A DNA stretch of 46,097 nucleotides from Methanomassiliicoccaceae archaeon UBA480. GTDB lineage: Archaea; Thermoplasmatota; Thermoplasmata; Methanomassiliicoccales; Methanomethylophilaceae. The notes under the pieces are model-generated. The model was not told the DNA's origin and searched no databases. It saw only the letters and a program-made list of their open reading frames with translations. The stretch spans positions 1 to 46,097 of the forward strand of contig DAXO01000017.1 in NCBI GenBank assembly GCA_002506425.1, written 5' to 3'. This document shows positions 32,938 to 41,171 of this stretch, in pieces. The position numbers and the translations under genes were made by a program. Every line of letters begins with the position of its first letter. The first letter of the stretch is position 1.

Positions 32938-34518
32938 ATGGTTGTCAAAGTGCTGATTTCAGATCCCCTTTCCGAGGACGGGGTCAAAGTCCTCAAGGAT
33001 GCCGGATTCCAGGTCGACGAGAAGCCCGGCATGTCCGAGGACGAGCTGTGCTCCGTCATCGGCGACTACGACGGCCTCATCATAAGGTCCGGTACCAAGG
33101 CCACGAAGAAGGTCATCGATGCGGGAAAGAATCTGAAGGTCATCGGCCGCGCCGGAGTCGGAGTGGACAATATCGATGTTCCTTATGCAACCGACAAGGG
33201 AATCCTCGTCATGAACACCCCTTCCGCGAACATCCTCTCCGCGGCCGAGCACTCCTGCGCCATGCTGCTCGCTCTTGCGAGGAACATCCCCTTCGCCCAC
33301 GAGTCCATGCACAAGGGCGAGTGGAAGAGGTCCAAGTACACCGGCGTCGAGATGAACGGGAAGGTCCTGGGAATCATCGGGGTCGGACGCGTCGGAGGCG
33401 AGGTCGCCAAGCGCATGAAGGCCTTCAACATGACAATGATCGGATACGACCCCTTCCTGCCGAAGGACGTCGCGGATTCCCTCGGAGTCAGGCTCACCAC
33501 TCTCGAGGAGGTCATAAGGACCTCCGATTTCATGACGATCCACACGCCTCTGCTCCCTGAGACCAGGAACATGATCTCCATAGAGCAGTTCAAGATGATG
33601 AAGCCCAACGCGAGGCTCGCCAATGTGGCCCGCGGAGGCATCGTCAACGAGGACGACCTCTACACGGCGCTCAAGGAGAAGATCATCGCGGGAGCCGCCT
33701 TCGATGTCTGGTGCCACGAGCCCCTGGAGGATTCGGAGAAGAAGCTGCTGGAGCTCGACAATCTAGTCACCACGCCCCACCTCGGAGCCTCCACCGTCGA
33801 GGCTCAGGAGAGGGTGGCCATCGAGGTGGCGGAGCACGCCGTCATGTACCTCAAGGACGGCATCGTCTCCAACGCCATCAATGCTCCCCGCGGAAAGCTC
33901 GATGCGGAGACCGAGCCCTACATGCCCCTCGTGGAGAAGATGGGCTCCCTCGTCCAGCAGATGGTCGGCAATCACCCCCTGGACAAGCTCGAGATCGTCT
34001 ACTGCGGCGGACTGGCCAAGAAGCAGACCAAGCTCCTCACCGTGACGACCGTCATCGGATACCTGAGGAACATCCTGGGCTCCGCCAACATAATCAACGC
34101 TCTTCCTGTGGCCAAGCAGAAGGGCATCGAGATCGCCGAGACCAGCAACGACACCGCCAAGGACTACGCCAACGTCATCGAGGTCAGATTCACCTACGAG
34201 GGCAGGGTCCGCACCATCCGCGGAACTGTCATCGGCGGAGTGCCGAGGCTCGTCGGCCTCGACGCATTCTCCTTCGATGCGCCTCTCTGCGGCGATATGA
34301 TGTACCTGAGGTACAAGGACACCCCCGGCGTGATCGGAATCGTCGGCAACCTCCTCGGATCCGCAGGGATCAACATCGCCCAGATGACCGTCTCCAGGAG
34401 CGACAAGTGCGCCATGATGTTCCTGTCCGTGGACAGCGACATACCCGCCGACCTCGTGGCCAAGGTGGCCGAGGAGGTCGGGACCAAGGACGTGGGCTTC
34501 CTCAACCTGGTGGAGTGA
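32938..34518 (+). CDS. serA: D-3-phosphoglycerate dehydrogenase SerA
   Basis: First enzyme of serine synthesis, oxidising 3-phosphoglycerate with NAD. 526 residues, long SerA form: substrate domain, Rossmann domain with 'GIIGVGRVGGEVAKRM', catalytic Arg in 'ANVARGGIVNEDDL', His in 'TTPHLGASTVEAQERV', an intervening domain with 'YCGGLAKKQTKLLTV', and a C-terminal ACT domain from about residue 455 ('DTPGVIGIVGNLLGSAGINI') suggesting allosteric serine feedback. ATG 32938 is preceded by GGAG. Third-codon usage matches neighbouring housekeeping genes. Co-operonic with the aminotransferase before it. Confidence 0.95.
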   Translation: MVVKVLISDPLSEDGVKVLKDAGFQVDEKPGMSEDELCSVIGDYDGLIIRSGTKATKKVIDAGKNLKVIGRAGVGVDNIDVPYATDKGILVMNTPSANILSAAEHSCAMLLALARNIPFAHESMHKGEWKRSKYTGVEMNGKVLGIIGVGRVGGEVAKRMKAFNMTMIGYDPFLPKDVADSLGVRLTTLEEVIRTSDFMTIHTPLLPETRNMISIEQFKMMKPNARLANVARGGIVNEDDLYTALKEKIIAGAAFDVWCHEPLEDSEKKLLELDNLVTTPHLGASTVEAQERVAIEVAEHAVMYLKDGIVSNAINAPRGKLDAETEPYMPLVEKMGSLVQQMVGNHPLDKLEIVYCGGLAKKQTKLLTVTTVIGYLRNILGSANIINALPVAKQKGIEIAETSNDTAKDYANVIEVRFTYEGRVRTIRGTVIGGVPRLVGLDAFSFDAPLCGDMMYLRYKDTPGVIGIVGNLLGSAGINIAQMTVSRSDKCAMMFLSVDSDIPADLVAKVAEEVGTKDVGFLNLVE

Positions 34519-34523
34519 GCCCC

Positions 34524-34916
34524 GTGTCCGTCATCACCATCCATGACCTCACGATGGCGATCAAGAACAGCATCGACAGCAGCTCCAGGGCCATGGAGGA
34601 GGAGGAGGCGTACGACCTCGCCCATAGGGTCCTGAACTTCTTCGGGTACGCGGACAGGATCATCGACAACATCCTGGAGCCGGAGGACAGGGATGCGTTC
34701 TACATGCTGGAGGACGCGGGCATCCTGACCACCGAAAGGGAGGAGACCACCCTCTACGACGGCAGGGAGTGGAGGATCCACTATTGGCTGTTCCGCAGGG
34801 AGAGGATCCGCGAGCTGATGGAGAGCGGTCCGAGGAAGGTCGAGACCGTCGTGCAGGAAGAGTTCAACTACGACGAGCTGCCGGACGACATCTGGCAGCG
34901 CTCCAAAGAATCCTGA
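34524..34916 (+). CDS. DUF6015-like small protein
   Basis: 130 residues, acidic and helical, no signal or membrane segment. 'IHDLTMAIKNSIDSSSRAME' and 'LNFFGYADRIIDNILEP', then 'REETTLYDGREWRIHYWLFR' are characteristic and match my recollection of DUF6015, a family of Thermoplasmata and relatives, role unknown; the name should be checked. Start is GTG 34524, close behind serA's stop. It ends 2 bases before the helicase ATG, so the three genes look like one transcript. Confidence 0.65.
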   Translation: MSVITIHDLTMAIKNSIDSSSRAMEEEEAYDLAHRVLNFFGYADRIIDNILEPEDRDAFYMLEDAGILTTEREETTLYDGREWRIHYWLFRRERIRELMESGPRKVETVVQEEFNYDELPDDIWQRSKES

Positions 34917-34918
34917 TC

Positions 34919-36781
34919 ATGGATGTCTTCCCGTACGAATACCGTCCCGGACAGCGGGAGCTGGTCGGATTCATCGACAGCTCCGTCCGGGACGGGATGT
35001 GCCCCGTCGTAGAGGCGGGCACCGGAACGGGCAAAACCATCACCGCTCTGGCAGGGACGATCCCCCTGGCCAGGGAGCGGGGTCTTCTCATTGTATACCT
35101 TACCCGCACGAAGTCGCAGCAGGCGCAGGTCGTCAGGGAATGCGGGAATATCGGCGGCATCGTCTGCGCCGCCATGCAGGGACGCTCCGCCCAGTCATGC
35201 CCCATGATGAGGGACGATCCCGATCTGCGCTCGGGTACACCGGAGGAGATCTCCAAGCTGTGCTCCGAATTCAAGAGGAAGACGGAGGGCGGATGCGCCT
35301 GCCCGTACTTCGCCAATCTGGAAGGACTCGACGCAGACCATTGGCTGGAGGTGCTCCGCAGCAATCCCGAGCCGGAATCGTTCTCGCGCATTTGCGAGGA
35401 GGCCTGCATCTGCCCATACGAGCTCATGAAGCATCTTCTTCCGCGTGCGGACGTCATCGCCGCCTCGTACCCGTTCGTCTTCGCCCCTCAGATCCTCTCC
35501 CGCTTCGAGGAGTGGACGGGCAGGGCCGTATCGAAGATGCTGGTGATCGCCGATGAAGCGCACAACCTCCCCGACTACCTGCGCGACATCCAAACCTATG
35601 AGTACAGCAGGTACTCGATGGAGATGGCCGAGAAGGAGGCAAGGCGGGAGGGGGACCGCGAACTCCACGATGGACTCAGGATATCCGACCTCTCATCTGT
35701 CCTCCGCGAGGTGCTGGAGGCGACGGTCCGCGAATATCTGATCGACGAGGACGGGATAATCCCGCCTCATTTCGTGGAGGATGAGCTGATGTCCCGTCTC
35801 GGCGTGACCTCGGTGGCGCTGTCCAGGATGTCCAGGGCCCTTCAGGACATCGGAGACATCGTGGAGGAGAAGCTCAAGCAGAAGCGCAAGCTCCCCCGCT
35901 CGTACATAGGCTCGATGGGACGGTTCCTGGAGCTGTGGATGTCGGATTACGACAGCTACGGCGTGAGGTTGATCATCGGAGGGGACAACCCATGCTTCCA
36001 GGCATACTGCATGGATCCTTCCCCTGCGGCGGAGCCGCTCAATTCATGCTTCGCGTCGGTCATGATGTCGGGGACCCTGGAGCCTCTCGAAGAGTACGCC
36101 AAGGAGATGGGTCTCGAGAGGCCGGTCTTCAAGCGTCTCGGCAGCATATTCCCTCCGGAGAATCTTCTGACGCTCTACACAGACCGCGTCTCCATGAGGT
36201 ACGAGGACCGCGCACTCGAGGAGAACTATCGCTTGCTCACCGATATCCTTGTCGACACAGTGGATTCCGTCAGGGTCAACACGATAGTCTTCTTCCCATC
36301 ATACGGCTTCATGGACAGGATGTCCGGCGACGGGCTGATCGAGCGCCTGGGCAGGGACATCTTCTTCGAGCGCAGCGGGATGCCCCAGGGGGAGCTGATG
36401 GACACCTTCGAGAGATTCAGGATGTCGGAGGGCGGCGTGCTGTTCGCCGTCACAGGCGGACGCATCAGCGAGGGTCTGGACTTCCCGGACAGGACCCTGG
36501 AGCTGGCCGTCATCGTGGGCATCCCGTTCTCCAAGCCCACTGCGAAGTCGAGGGCGATGATACGCTACTACGATTCCCGGTTCGGGGACGGAAGGCGCTG
36601 TGTCGTCATGATTCCGGCGATCCGCAGGATCAGGCAGTCTATCGGCCGTCTAATAAGGTCCGAGACGGATCGCGGCGTCGCGGTGATCCTCGACAGGAGG
36701 GCTCCGTCGCTTGGTATCGACGCAATGCTCTGTAGCGATATCCCTTCGGCGGTCGCCGCTTTCTTCCGCCATAATCGATAA
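34919..36781 (+). CDS. XPD/Rad3-like DNA helicase
   Basis: 620-residue superfamily 2 helicase. Walker A 'AGTGTGKTIT' near residue 34, DEAH box 'VIADEAHNLPD' near residue 211, and between them four cysteines in the pattern of the XPD 4Fe-4S cluster ('CEEACICPYEL', with others in 'KLCSEFKRKTEGGCACPYF'). Helicase motifs V-VI are 'AVTGGRISEGLDFPDR' and 'RRIRQSIGRLIRSETDRG'. Probably acts in DNA repair. ATG 34919 follows the preceding stop with 2 bases between. One of four TAA stops here. Confidence 0.92.
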   Translation: MDVFPYEYRPGQRELVGFIDSSVRDGMCPVVEAGTGTGKTITALAGTIPLARERGLLIVYLTRTKSQQAQVVRECGNIGGIVCAAMQGRSAQSCPMMRDDPDLRSGTPEEISKLCSEFKRKTEGGCACPYFANLEGLDADHWLEVLRSNPEPESFSRICEEACICPYELMKHLLPRADVIAASYPFVFAPQILSRFEEWTGRAVSKMLVIADEAHNLPDYLRDIQTYEYSRYSMEMAEKEARREGDRELHDGLRISDLSSVLREVLEATVREYLIDEDGIIPPHFVEDELMSRLGVTSVALSRMSRALQDIGDIVEEKLKQKRKLPRSYIGSMGRFLELWMSDYDSYGVRLIIGGDNPCFQAYCMDPSPAAEPLNSCFASVMMSGTLEPLEEYAKEMGLERPVFKRLGSIFPPENLLTLYTDRVSMRYEDRALEENYRLLTDILVDTVDSVRVNTIVFFPSYGFMDRMSGDGLIERLGRDIFFERSGMPQGELMDTFERFRMSEGGVLFAVTGGRISEGLDFPDRTLELAVIVGIPFSKPTAKSRAMIRYYDSRFGDGRRCVVMIPAIRRIRQSIGRLIRSETDRGVAVILDRRAPSLGIDAMLCSDIPSAVAAFFRHNR

Positions 36782-36805
36782 GAATGCTCCATCAATCCGG
36801 GTCGC

Positions 36806-37075
36806 ATGGATATCAAGGTCGACGACGACGTCAAGAAAATGATAATGTCCGAAGGCCGCGACTACCGTGTCTGCACAGCATGCATGGGGCCCGCCCTCGT
36901 TCCGACCACGGTGAAAGGACCGAAGGACAGCGACATAAAAATCCCGATCGGGGACAACACACTATACATCTCCCGCGTCCAGGCGATGTACATCGACCAT
37001 GTCTCGATGGACATGCTCTACGACAAGGAGGATATCGACTCCTGTCCTGCGTTCTACACGAGACGCGGTTATTGA
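36806..37075 (+). CDS. Small protein with Cys pair, unknown function
   Basis: 89 residues with a CTAC pair near residue 23-26 in 'YRVCTACMGPALVPTTVKGP' and a third Cys in 'SCPAFYTRRGY'. No signal or membrane helix. I do not recognise the family. The pattern of a Cys pair followed by Thr/Lys/Pro, and a tidy ATG start 24 bases after the helicase stop, suggest a real conserved protein. It converges with csl4, separated by a short hairpin at 37099-37115. Confidence 0.6.
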   Translation: MDIKVDDDVKKMIMSEGRDYRVCTACMGPALVPTTVKGPKDSDIKIPIGDNTLYISRVQAMYIDHVSMDMLYDKEDIDSCPAFYTRRGY

Positions 37076-37123
37076 TATATCTATAAAGGAATGGGCGCCG
37101 CCGTTTCTGACGGCGTCCGTCCA

Positions 37124-37696
37124 TCAGAGTTTGACGTCGCCGTAGTCGTCGGCGAGCTTTCTGGGCATGGCGTAGTGGCATTCGGTGCAGTATAATCCAT
37201 CGCCCTTCTTGGAGCGTACCATCTCGGTCTTGCACTTGGAGCAGAGCGCTCTTATGCATCCGAGGTGGGGGTCCTTGGTGGTGAGCTGGAGCGAAGGCTT
37301 GGTCTCGGTGACCCTCGCCCTTATGTAATCTCCCTTGCGCAGCTCTCCATCGACGTTGTCGGTGTACTTGGGGGAGATCTTCGATACATGGATCGTGGCA
37401 TAGGTCTCCCCGCCGACCTCTCTGGAGGTCCCGTCCTTGGCTATGACGTCTGCGGTGGCCATGGTCTTCCTGATGTCGGCCACTACCGCGTAGACGATAT
37501 CGTCCTTATGGAGGATGTTGGGAGGGTTGGGGCACATGACGCTGGCAGTGCAATCGTCGTCGTCGAGCACGAGTGTGCCAACCTGCGACGCGTATACCGT
37601 GCCATCCTGGGCGAAGGTGCCCTCGCCTGCTGCGTATTCCTCCTCTATTGCGACCTCGTCGCCAGGCATGACAAATCTGGAATCCATAGGTATCAC
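37124..37696 (-). CDS. csl4: Exosome subunit Csl4
   Basis: 190-residue RNA-binding cap protein of the archaeal exosome. N-terminal region 'RFVMPGDEVAIEEEYAAGEG', an S1 domain with 'IVYAVVADIRKTMATADVI' and 'GDYIRARVTETKPSLQLTT', and a C-terminal zinc ribbon with CSKC and CTEC pairs. ATG 37696 overlaps the stop of the METTL5-like gene by 4 bases (ATGA); an ATG 9 bases later (37687) is possible. The pairing with an rRNA methyltransferase gene suits an RNA-processing operon. Confidence 0.92.
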   Translation of the reverse strand: MIPMDSRFVMPGDEVAIEEEYAAGEGTFAQDGTVYASQVGTLVLDDDDCTASVMCPNPPNILHKDDIVYAVVADIRKTMATADVIAKDGTSREVGGETYATIHVSKISPKYTDNVDGELRKGDYIRARVTETKPSLQLTTKDPHLGCIRALCSKCKTEMVRSKKGDGLYCTECHYAMPRKLADDYGDVKL

Positions 37697-38286
37697 CTGA
37701 TGCCGACCGCCGCGACTTCGACGGTCTGTTTCGTCTTCGAATGGAATGAAAATAGATGCGGGATTTCGTACTTATATGTTCTACGCCAGAAGATGGATTT
37801 CCCGTAGCGTTCGCAGAACGATTCGACGAAGTCCAGCGTTTCGGCCATATGGATCGAGTAGATGCAGTCTGAGAGTGTCAGGGCCTTCTCGAGGAATGGG
37901 CGGTCCGCGTGTGAACGTTGACATCCGAAAGGAGGATTCATGACGACTGTGTCCGCACCCTCCTCCACCCCACGGATGTCCGAGAGCCTGAGATCTATGT
38001 CTGCTCCGAGGGCGGCGGCGTTGGATCTTGCTGTTTCGAGAGCCTTTTCCGAAGCGTCGAATCCCACCACCATCCCTGCATCGAGGAACCAGGATCCTAT
38101 CGAGAGCATGCCTGTTCCGCATCCGAGATCCATGACCTTGAGATCCGCGATGTCCCCTTTGCGATAGGCTTCGAACAGCATGTCGGCCGCTATGATCGCA
38201 GGAGTCATGTACTGCTCCAGCGAAGCGTCCGGCTCCTCGAACGGCTTCACCGACTGGAGGATCATCTCGAGCTCTCTCTTCCTCAT
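37693..38286 (-). CDS. METTL5-like RNA N6-adenine methyltransferase
   Basis: 197-residue Rossmann methyltransferase. 'SVKPFEEPDASLEQYMTPAI' at the N-terminus, SAM motif 'VMDLGCGTGMLSIGS', catalytic 'MNPPFG' in 'DTVVMNPPFGCQRSHAD', and a C-terminal strand 'YEIPHLFSFHSKTKQTVEV' closely follow the METTL5 layout, whose eukaryotic member makes m6A on 18S rRNA. Start is ATG 38286 ('MRKRELEMILQ'), the family start; the open frame goes on to 38487 but adds unrelated residues overlapping purH. It is the first of two genes, followed by csl4 in a 4-base overlap. Confidence 0.9.
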   Translation of the reverse strand: MRKRELEMILQSVKPFEEPDASLEQYMTPAIIAADMLFEAYRKGDIADLKVMDLGCGTGMLSIGSWFLDAGMVVGFDASEKALETARSNAAALGADIDLRLSDIRGVEEGADTVVMNPPFGCQRSHADRPFLEKALTLSDCIYSIHMAETLDFVESFCERYGKSIFWRRTYKYEIPHLFSFHSKTKQTVEVAAVGIR

Positions 38287-38486
38287 CGCTCCGTGTATGG
38301 CGGTATCGTTTATCCGATTGACGCCTTCTGCTGGGTTAGCCTTGTTACGAATTCCAAGGACTGAATGACGTGATTCGTAGCCATGTTGCCATCTTTTAAT
38401 TACGAGCACCTGATTCAAAGACCGCATACGCAGGTATGCCCTTCGCATCGTCCGCGATGCGTGGAACATTCGAGAGAGGGTATACA

Positions 38487-40040
38487 TTGGCCAAGATCAA
38501 CAGAGCAATCATCAGCGTTTCCGACAAGACGGGGATCGTCGATTTCGCCAAGGCGCTTTCCTCCATGAGAGTGGAGATAATCTCCACCGGGGGGACGTAC
38601 AAGGTCCTGAAAGACGCCGGCGTCCCGGTCATAGAGGTCTCCGAGGTTACTGGATTCCCGGAGATGCTCGAGGGTCGCGTCAAGACGCTTCATCCGAAGA
38701 TCCACGCGGGCATCCTGGCCCGCAGGGACGTCAAGGAGCATATGGATGCCATCGCCGAGAAGGGCATCAAGACCATCGACATGGTGGTCATCAACCTCTA
38801 TCCGTTCAAGCAGACCGTTCTGAAAGAGGGCGTCACCTTCGAAGATATCGTCGAGAACATCGACATAGGCGGCCCCAGCATGATAAGGGCCGGCGCCAAG
38901 AACTACAAAGATGTCGCAGTGGTCACCAAGCCCTCGCAGTACGACGAGATCATAGACCGGTTGAAGCTGAGCGGCGAGCTGCCTCTCGAGATGCACGAGA
39001 AGCTCATGACGGACGCCTTCATCCTCACAGCGAACTACGATGCTATGATCGCGTCCCAGATGTTCAACAGGTTCGGGGAGGGCTTCCCCGACTCCTTCCC
39101 GATACCGTCTGAGAAGGTCGAGGATCTCAGATACGGGGAGAATCCGAATCAGAAGGCCGCGTTCTACAAGGATCCATTCACGCCCGGAACCACGGTCGCC
39201 AAGGCGGAGCAGCTCCATGGGAAGCAACTCTCCTACAACAACATCCTGGACCTGGACAAGGCCATGGACATCTGCATGGACTTCGAGAGGCCCACTGCGG
39301 TGGTGATGAAGCATACGAACCCCTGCGGACTCGCATCTGCCGATACCATCGATGAGGCTTTCGTCACCGCCTACAATGTGGATCCGCTTTCTGCTTTTGG
39401 ATGCGTCATATGCCTCAACAGGAACTGCACAGTAGCTACGGCCAAGGAGATCTCCCAGCATTTCGTCGAAGCCGTGATTTGCCCCGATTACGACGAGGGT
39501 GCCGTGGAGATTATGGAGGCCAAAAAGAACATCCGCATCCTCAGGACCGGAATGCCGATCTGTCCGTCCGCCAAGCACAGGGAGTACAAGGTCAAGAAGA
39601 TCCAGGGCGGCATGCTGGTCCAGACCGACGAGGACGTCGCGATCGACCCGAAGAATCTGAAGGTCGTCACCAAGCGTGCTCCGACAGAGGATGAAATCCA
39701 TTCGCTCCTCTTTGCCTGGAAGCTTGCGAAGCATGTCACCTCCAACGCCGTCGTTTACGTCAGAGGAGAGCACGCGGTCGGAATCGGTGCGGGTCAGATG
39801 AGTCGTGTGGATTCCGCCAAGATCGCCACGATGAAGGCCAACGAGCCCACAGAGGGCTGCGTCATGGCCTCGGACGCTTTCTTCCCGTTCAGGGATGGCG
39901 TCGATGAGGCGGCGAATGCAGGTGTGACAGCCATAATTCAGCCTGGAGGCAGTATCAGGGACCAGGAGGTCATCGATGCGGCTAACGAGCACAACATGGC
40001 CATGGTCTTCACCGGCTGTCGTGTCTTCAGGCACGGATGA
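38487..40040 (+). CDS. purH: Bifunctional AICAR transformylase/IMP cyclohydrolase PurH
   Basis: 517 residues, both domains present: N-terminal IMP cyclohydrolase with 'ISVSDKTGIVDFAKALSS', 'IISTGGTYKVLKDAGV' and 'GRVKTLHPKIHAGILARR', and C-terminal formyltransferase with 'NPNQKAAFY', 'VMKHTNPCGLASA' and 'VGIGAGQMSRVDSAKIA'. Start chosen at TTG 38487 because GAGAGGG lies just upstream and the protein then begins as other PurH do; ATG 38436 would add 17 residues. TATA-like TCTTTTAATTA at about 38391-38401. Last step of purine synthesis; overlaps in function with purP. Confidence 0.94.
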   Translation: MAKINRAIISVSDKTGIVDFAKALSSMRVEIISTGGTYKVLKDAGVPVIEVSEVTGFPEMLEGRVKTLHPKIHAGILARRDVKEHMDAIAEKGIKTIDMVVINLYPFKQTVLKEGVTFEDIVENIDIGGPSMIRAGAKNYKDVAVVTKPSQYDEIIDRLKLSGELPLEMHEKLMTDAFILTANYDAMIASQMFNRFGEGFPDSFPIPSEKVEDLRYGENPNQKAAFYKDPFTPGTTVAKAEQLHGKQLSYNNILDLDKAMDICMDFERPTAVVMKHTNPCGLASADTIDEAFVTAYNVDPLSAFGCVICLNRNCTVATAKEISQHFVEAVICPDYDEGAVEIMEAKKNIRILRTGMPICPSAKHREYKVKKIQGGMLVQTDEDVAIDPKNLKVVTKRAPTEDEIHSLLFAWKLAKHVTSNAVVYVRGEHAVGIGAGQMSRVDSAKIATMKANEPTEGCVMASDAFFPFRDGVDEAANAGVTAIIQPGGSIRDQEVIDAANEHNMAMVFTGCRVFRHG

Positions 40041-40062
40041 TAAAGAGGTCCCGTGAGGGATC

Positions 40063-40082
40063 GGCGCCCCATGTGGGGCGCC
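40063..40082. terminator. Terminator hairpin after purH
   Basis: GGCGCCCC (40063-40070), 4-base loop ATGT, GGGGCGCC (40075-40082), then TCTTACAATTAAT. Ends purH and, read the other way, the small zinc protein convergent with it. Confidence 0.65.
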
Positions 40083-40094
40083 TCTTACAATTAA

Positions 40095-40307
40095 TCAGTT
40101 CTGGAATTCCTTGGCTACTTCTTCGAGCTCTGTTGGGATGATGGGCTTTCCCTGCGCTTTGCGGGTCATGTGCCCTCCGGGTCCTCCGCGTGCCTGATAC
40201 GCTTTTTCGAGGCATTCGGGGTCGTCGCATACGAAGGCGGCGAAGACGATGTTCTTGCAGGGCTTCCCGCAGAATTCGCAGGTGTAGTCCTCTATGTTGA
40301 TTGCCAT
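40095..40307 (-). CDS. Small zinc-binding protein
   Basis: 70 residues with CEFC and a second Cys pair (CDDPEC), in 'YTCEFCGKPCKNIVFAAFVC' and 'CDDPECLEKAYQARGGPGGH', and a C-terminal Pro/Glu-rich tail. Six cysteines in 70 residues suggest one or two zinc knuckles. No named family comes to mind. ATG 40307; the gene is convergent with purH and stands just before the AT-rich segment. Confidence 0.6.
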   Translation of the reverse strand: MAINIEDYTCEFCGKPCKNIVFAAFVCDDPECLEKAYQARGGPGGHMTRKAQGKPIIPTELEEVAKEFQN

Positions 40308-40354
40308 CGCAGGTCTATTCCCTTCAAGAGATAAACCAGATTCGGAGGATGTTC

Positions 40355-40371
40355 TAACAACGGAGTTGTTA
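40355..40371. repeat. Perfect 7-bp inverted repeat (17-base palindrome)
   Basis: TAACAAC, spacer GGA, GTTGTTA. Position upstream of two exported-protein genes, 217 bases before the first, would fit a regulator site or a hairpin. Confidence 0.6.
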
Positions 40372-40423
40372 AAGGATGTGAAATACGACCTGCCGGACTA
40401 TCCGGACTGGTAGGTGTTCACGC

Positions 40424-40473
40424 TTGTATCTTCAGTGACCTACGTCATTCAGTCGAGGTCACTGAAGATACAA
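40424..40473. repeat. Perfect 18-bp inverted repeat with 14-base loop
   Basis: Left arm TTGTATCTTCAGTGACCT (40424-40441), right arm AGGTCACTGAAGATACAA (40456-40473), 14-base loop 40442-40455. No mismatch. It lies in the non-coding gap before the AT-rich gene pair, well clear of the purH terminator. Could be a mobile-element end pair, a regulatory hairpin or a small structured RNA; the sequence alone does not decide. Confidence 0.85.
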
Positions 40474-40527
40474 TCTGTCTCATGTGCGCACGCGTACGTA
40501 TTAGGTTGAGTAACTGAAAAACTCAGG

Positions 40528-40551
40528 TTTAAATATATATTTTATATAGAT
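40528..40551 (+). promoter_or_regulatory. AT-only promoter of the exported-protein pair
   Basis: A 24-base stretch of almost only A/T (TTTAAATATATATT, then TTATATAGAT) ends about 38 bases before ATG 40589, giving several TATA options. It is much more AT-rich than promoters elsewhere in the window. Confidence 0.5.
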
Positions 40552-40588
40552 ACTGTTTTTAAGAGATTTAATCGATTCTTACTATATT

Positions 40589-41167
40589 ATGGTATCAAAG
40601 AAATACATCCCTGTAGCAATCTCGATATGTGTGATATTGGTTGTCGCAGCTTTGTTTCTTTATCATTGCAATGACGAGTCTAACGAATTTGAAATTTGCA
40701 ATGTTGATGTTGTAGCAATCAAGGATTTCGGTGTTCAAGATGTAAAGGTGGGAACGAGTACCAATGGTTCCGTGATTATACAAAAAACCTCTGAAAAGCT
40801 CATAATTAGGGTAGTTGGGTCGTTGAATGTTGGAATTGACGATTTTGGCGGTGTTTGCTTTTATTATGGAAATGATATGAGATTGAGTTCTATTGTGACG
40901 TCGTATCGTGATGATCCAGATAGTTTAGGCGTATTGTATGGGACGACATTTCCCGACAAGCCATTAGGGTCCTGGATTTCGTTCGGGAGAGCGCCAGTAG
41001 CAGAGCCAGGAGATGGTTTTTTCGAAATCGTGTTTGAATACGAAGAAGGCAAGTCGGTAGATGATGTTGAATCGATATCGGTGGGAATTGCAGTCGGATC
41101 GTGCATTGATGCAAGCGGTAATAGAATTATTGGAACTGTATTTGAGGAAATTGAAATTAGGTTGTGA
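40589..41167 (+). CDS. Membrane-anchored exported protein, unknown
   Basis: 192 residues. One N-terminal membrane segment 'YIPVAISICVILVVAALFL', then an extracytoplasmic beta-rich domain: 'GSVIIQKTSEKLIIRVVGSL', 'GGVCFYYGNDMRLSSI', 'GDGFFEIVFEYEEG', 'VGIAVGSCIDASG'. No family recognised; the strand spacing recalls cohesin-like or immunoglobulin-like surface modules. Base and codon use (ATT, GAA, AAA endings) is distinctly AT-rich against its neighbours, a sign of recent acquisition. The next gene starts 4 bases after its stop. Confidence 0.7.
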   Translation: MVSKKYIPVAISICVILVVAALFLYHCNDESNEFEICNVDVVAIKDFGVQDVKVGTSTNGSVIIQKTSEKLIIRVVGSLNVGIDDFGGVCFYYGNDMRLSSIVTSYRDDPDSLGVLYGTTFPDKPLGSWISFGRAPVAEPGDGFFEIVFEYEEGKSVDDVESISVGIAVGSCIDASGNRIIGTVFEEIEIRL

Positions 41168-41171
41168 ATGG

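Noticed and set aside
38415..40034. A 539-codon open frame on the minus strand opposite purH
   Set aside because: It is the antisense shadow of purH, its residues show no domain pattern, and purH carries clear motifs.
40424..40473. CRISPR repeat unit
   Set aside because: A single inverted pair with no direct repeats or spacers around it.
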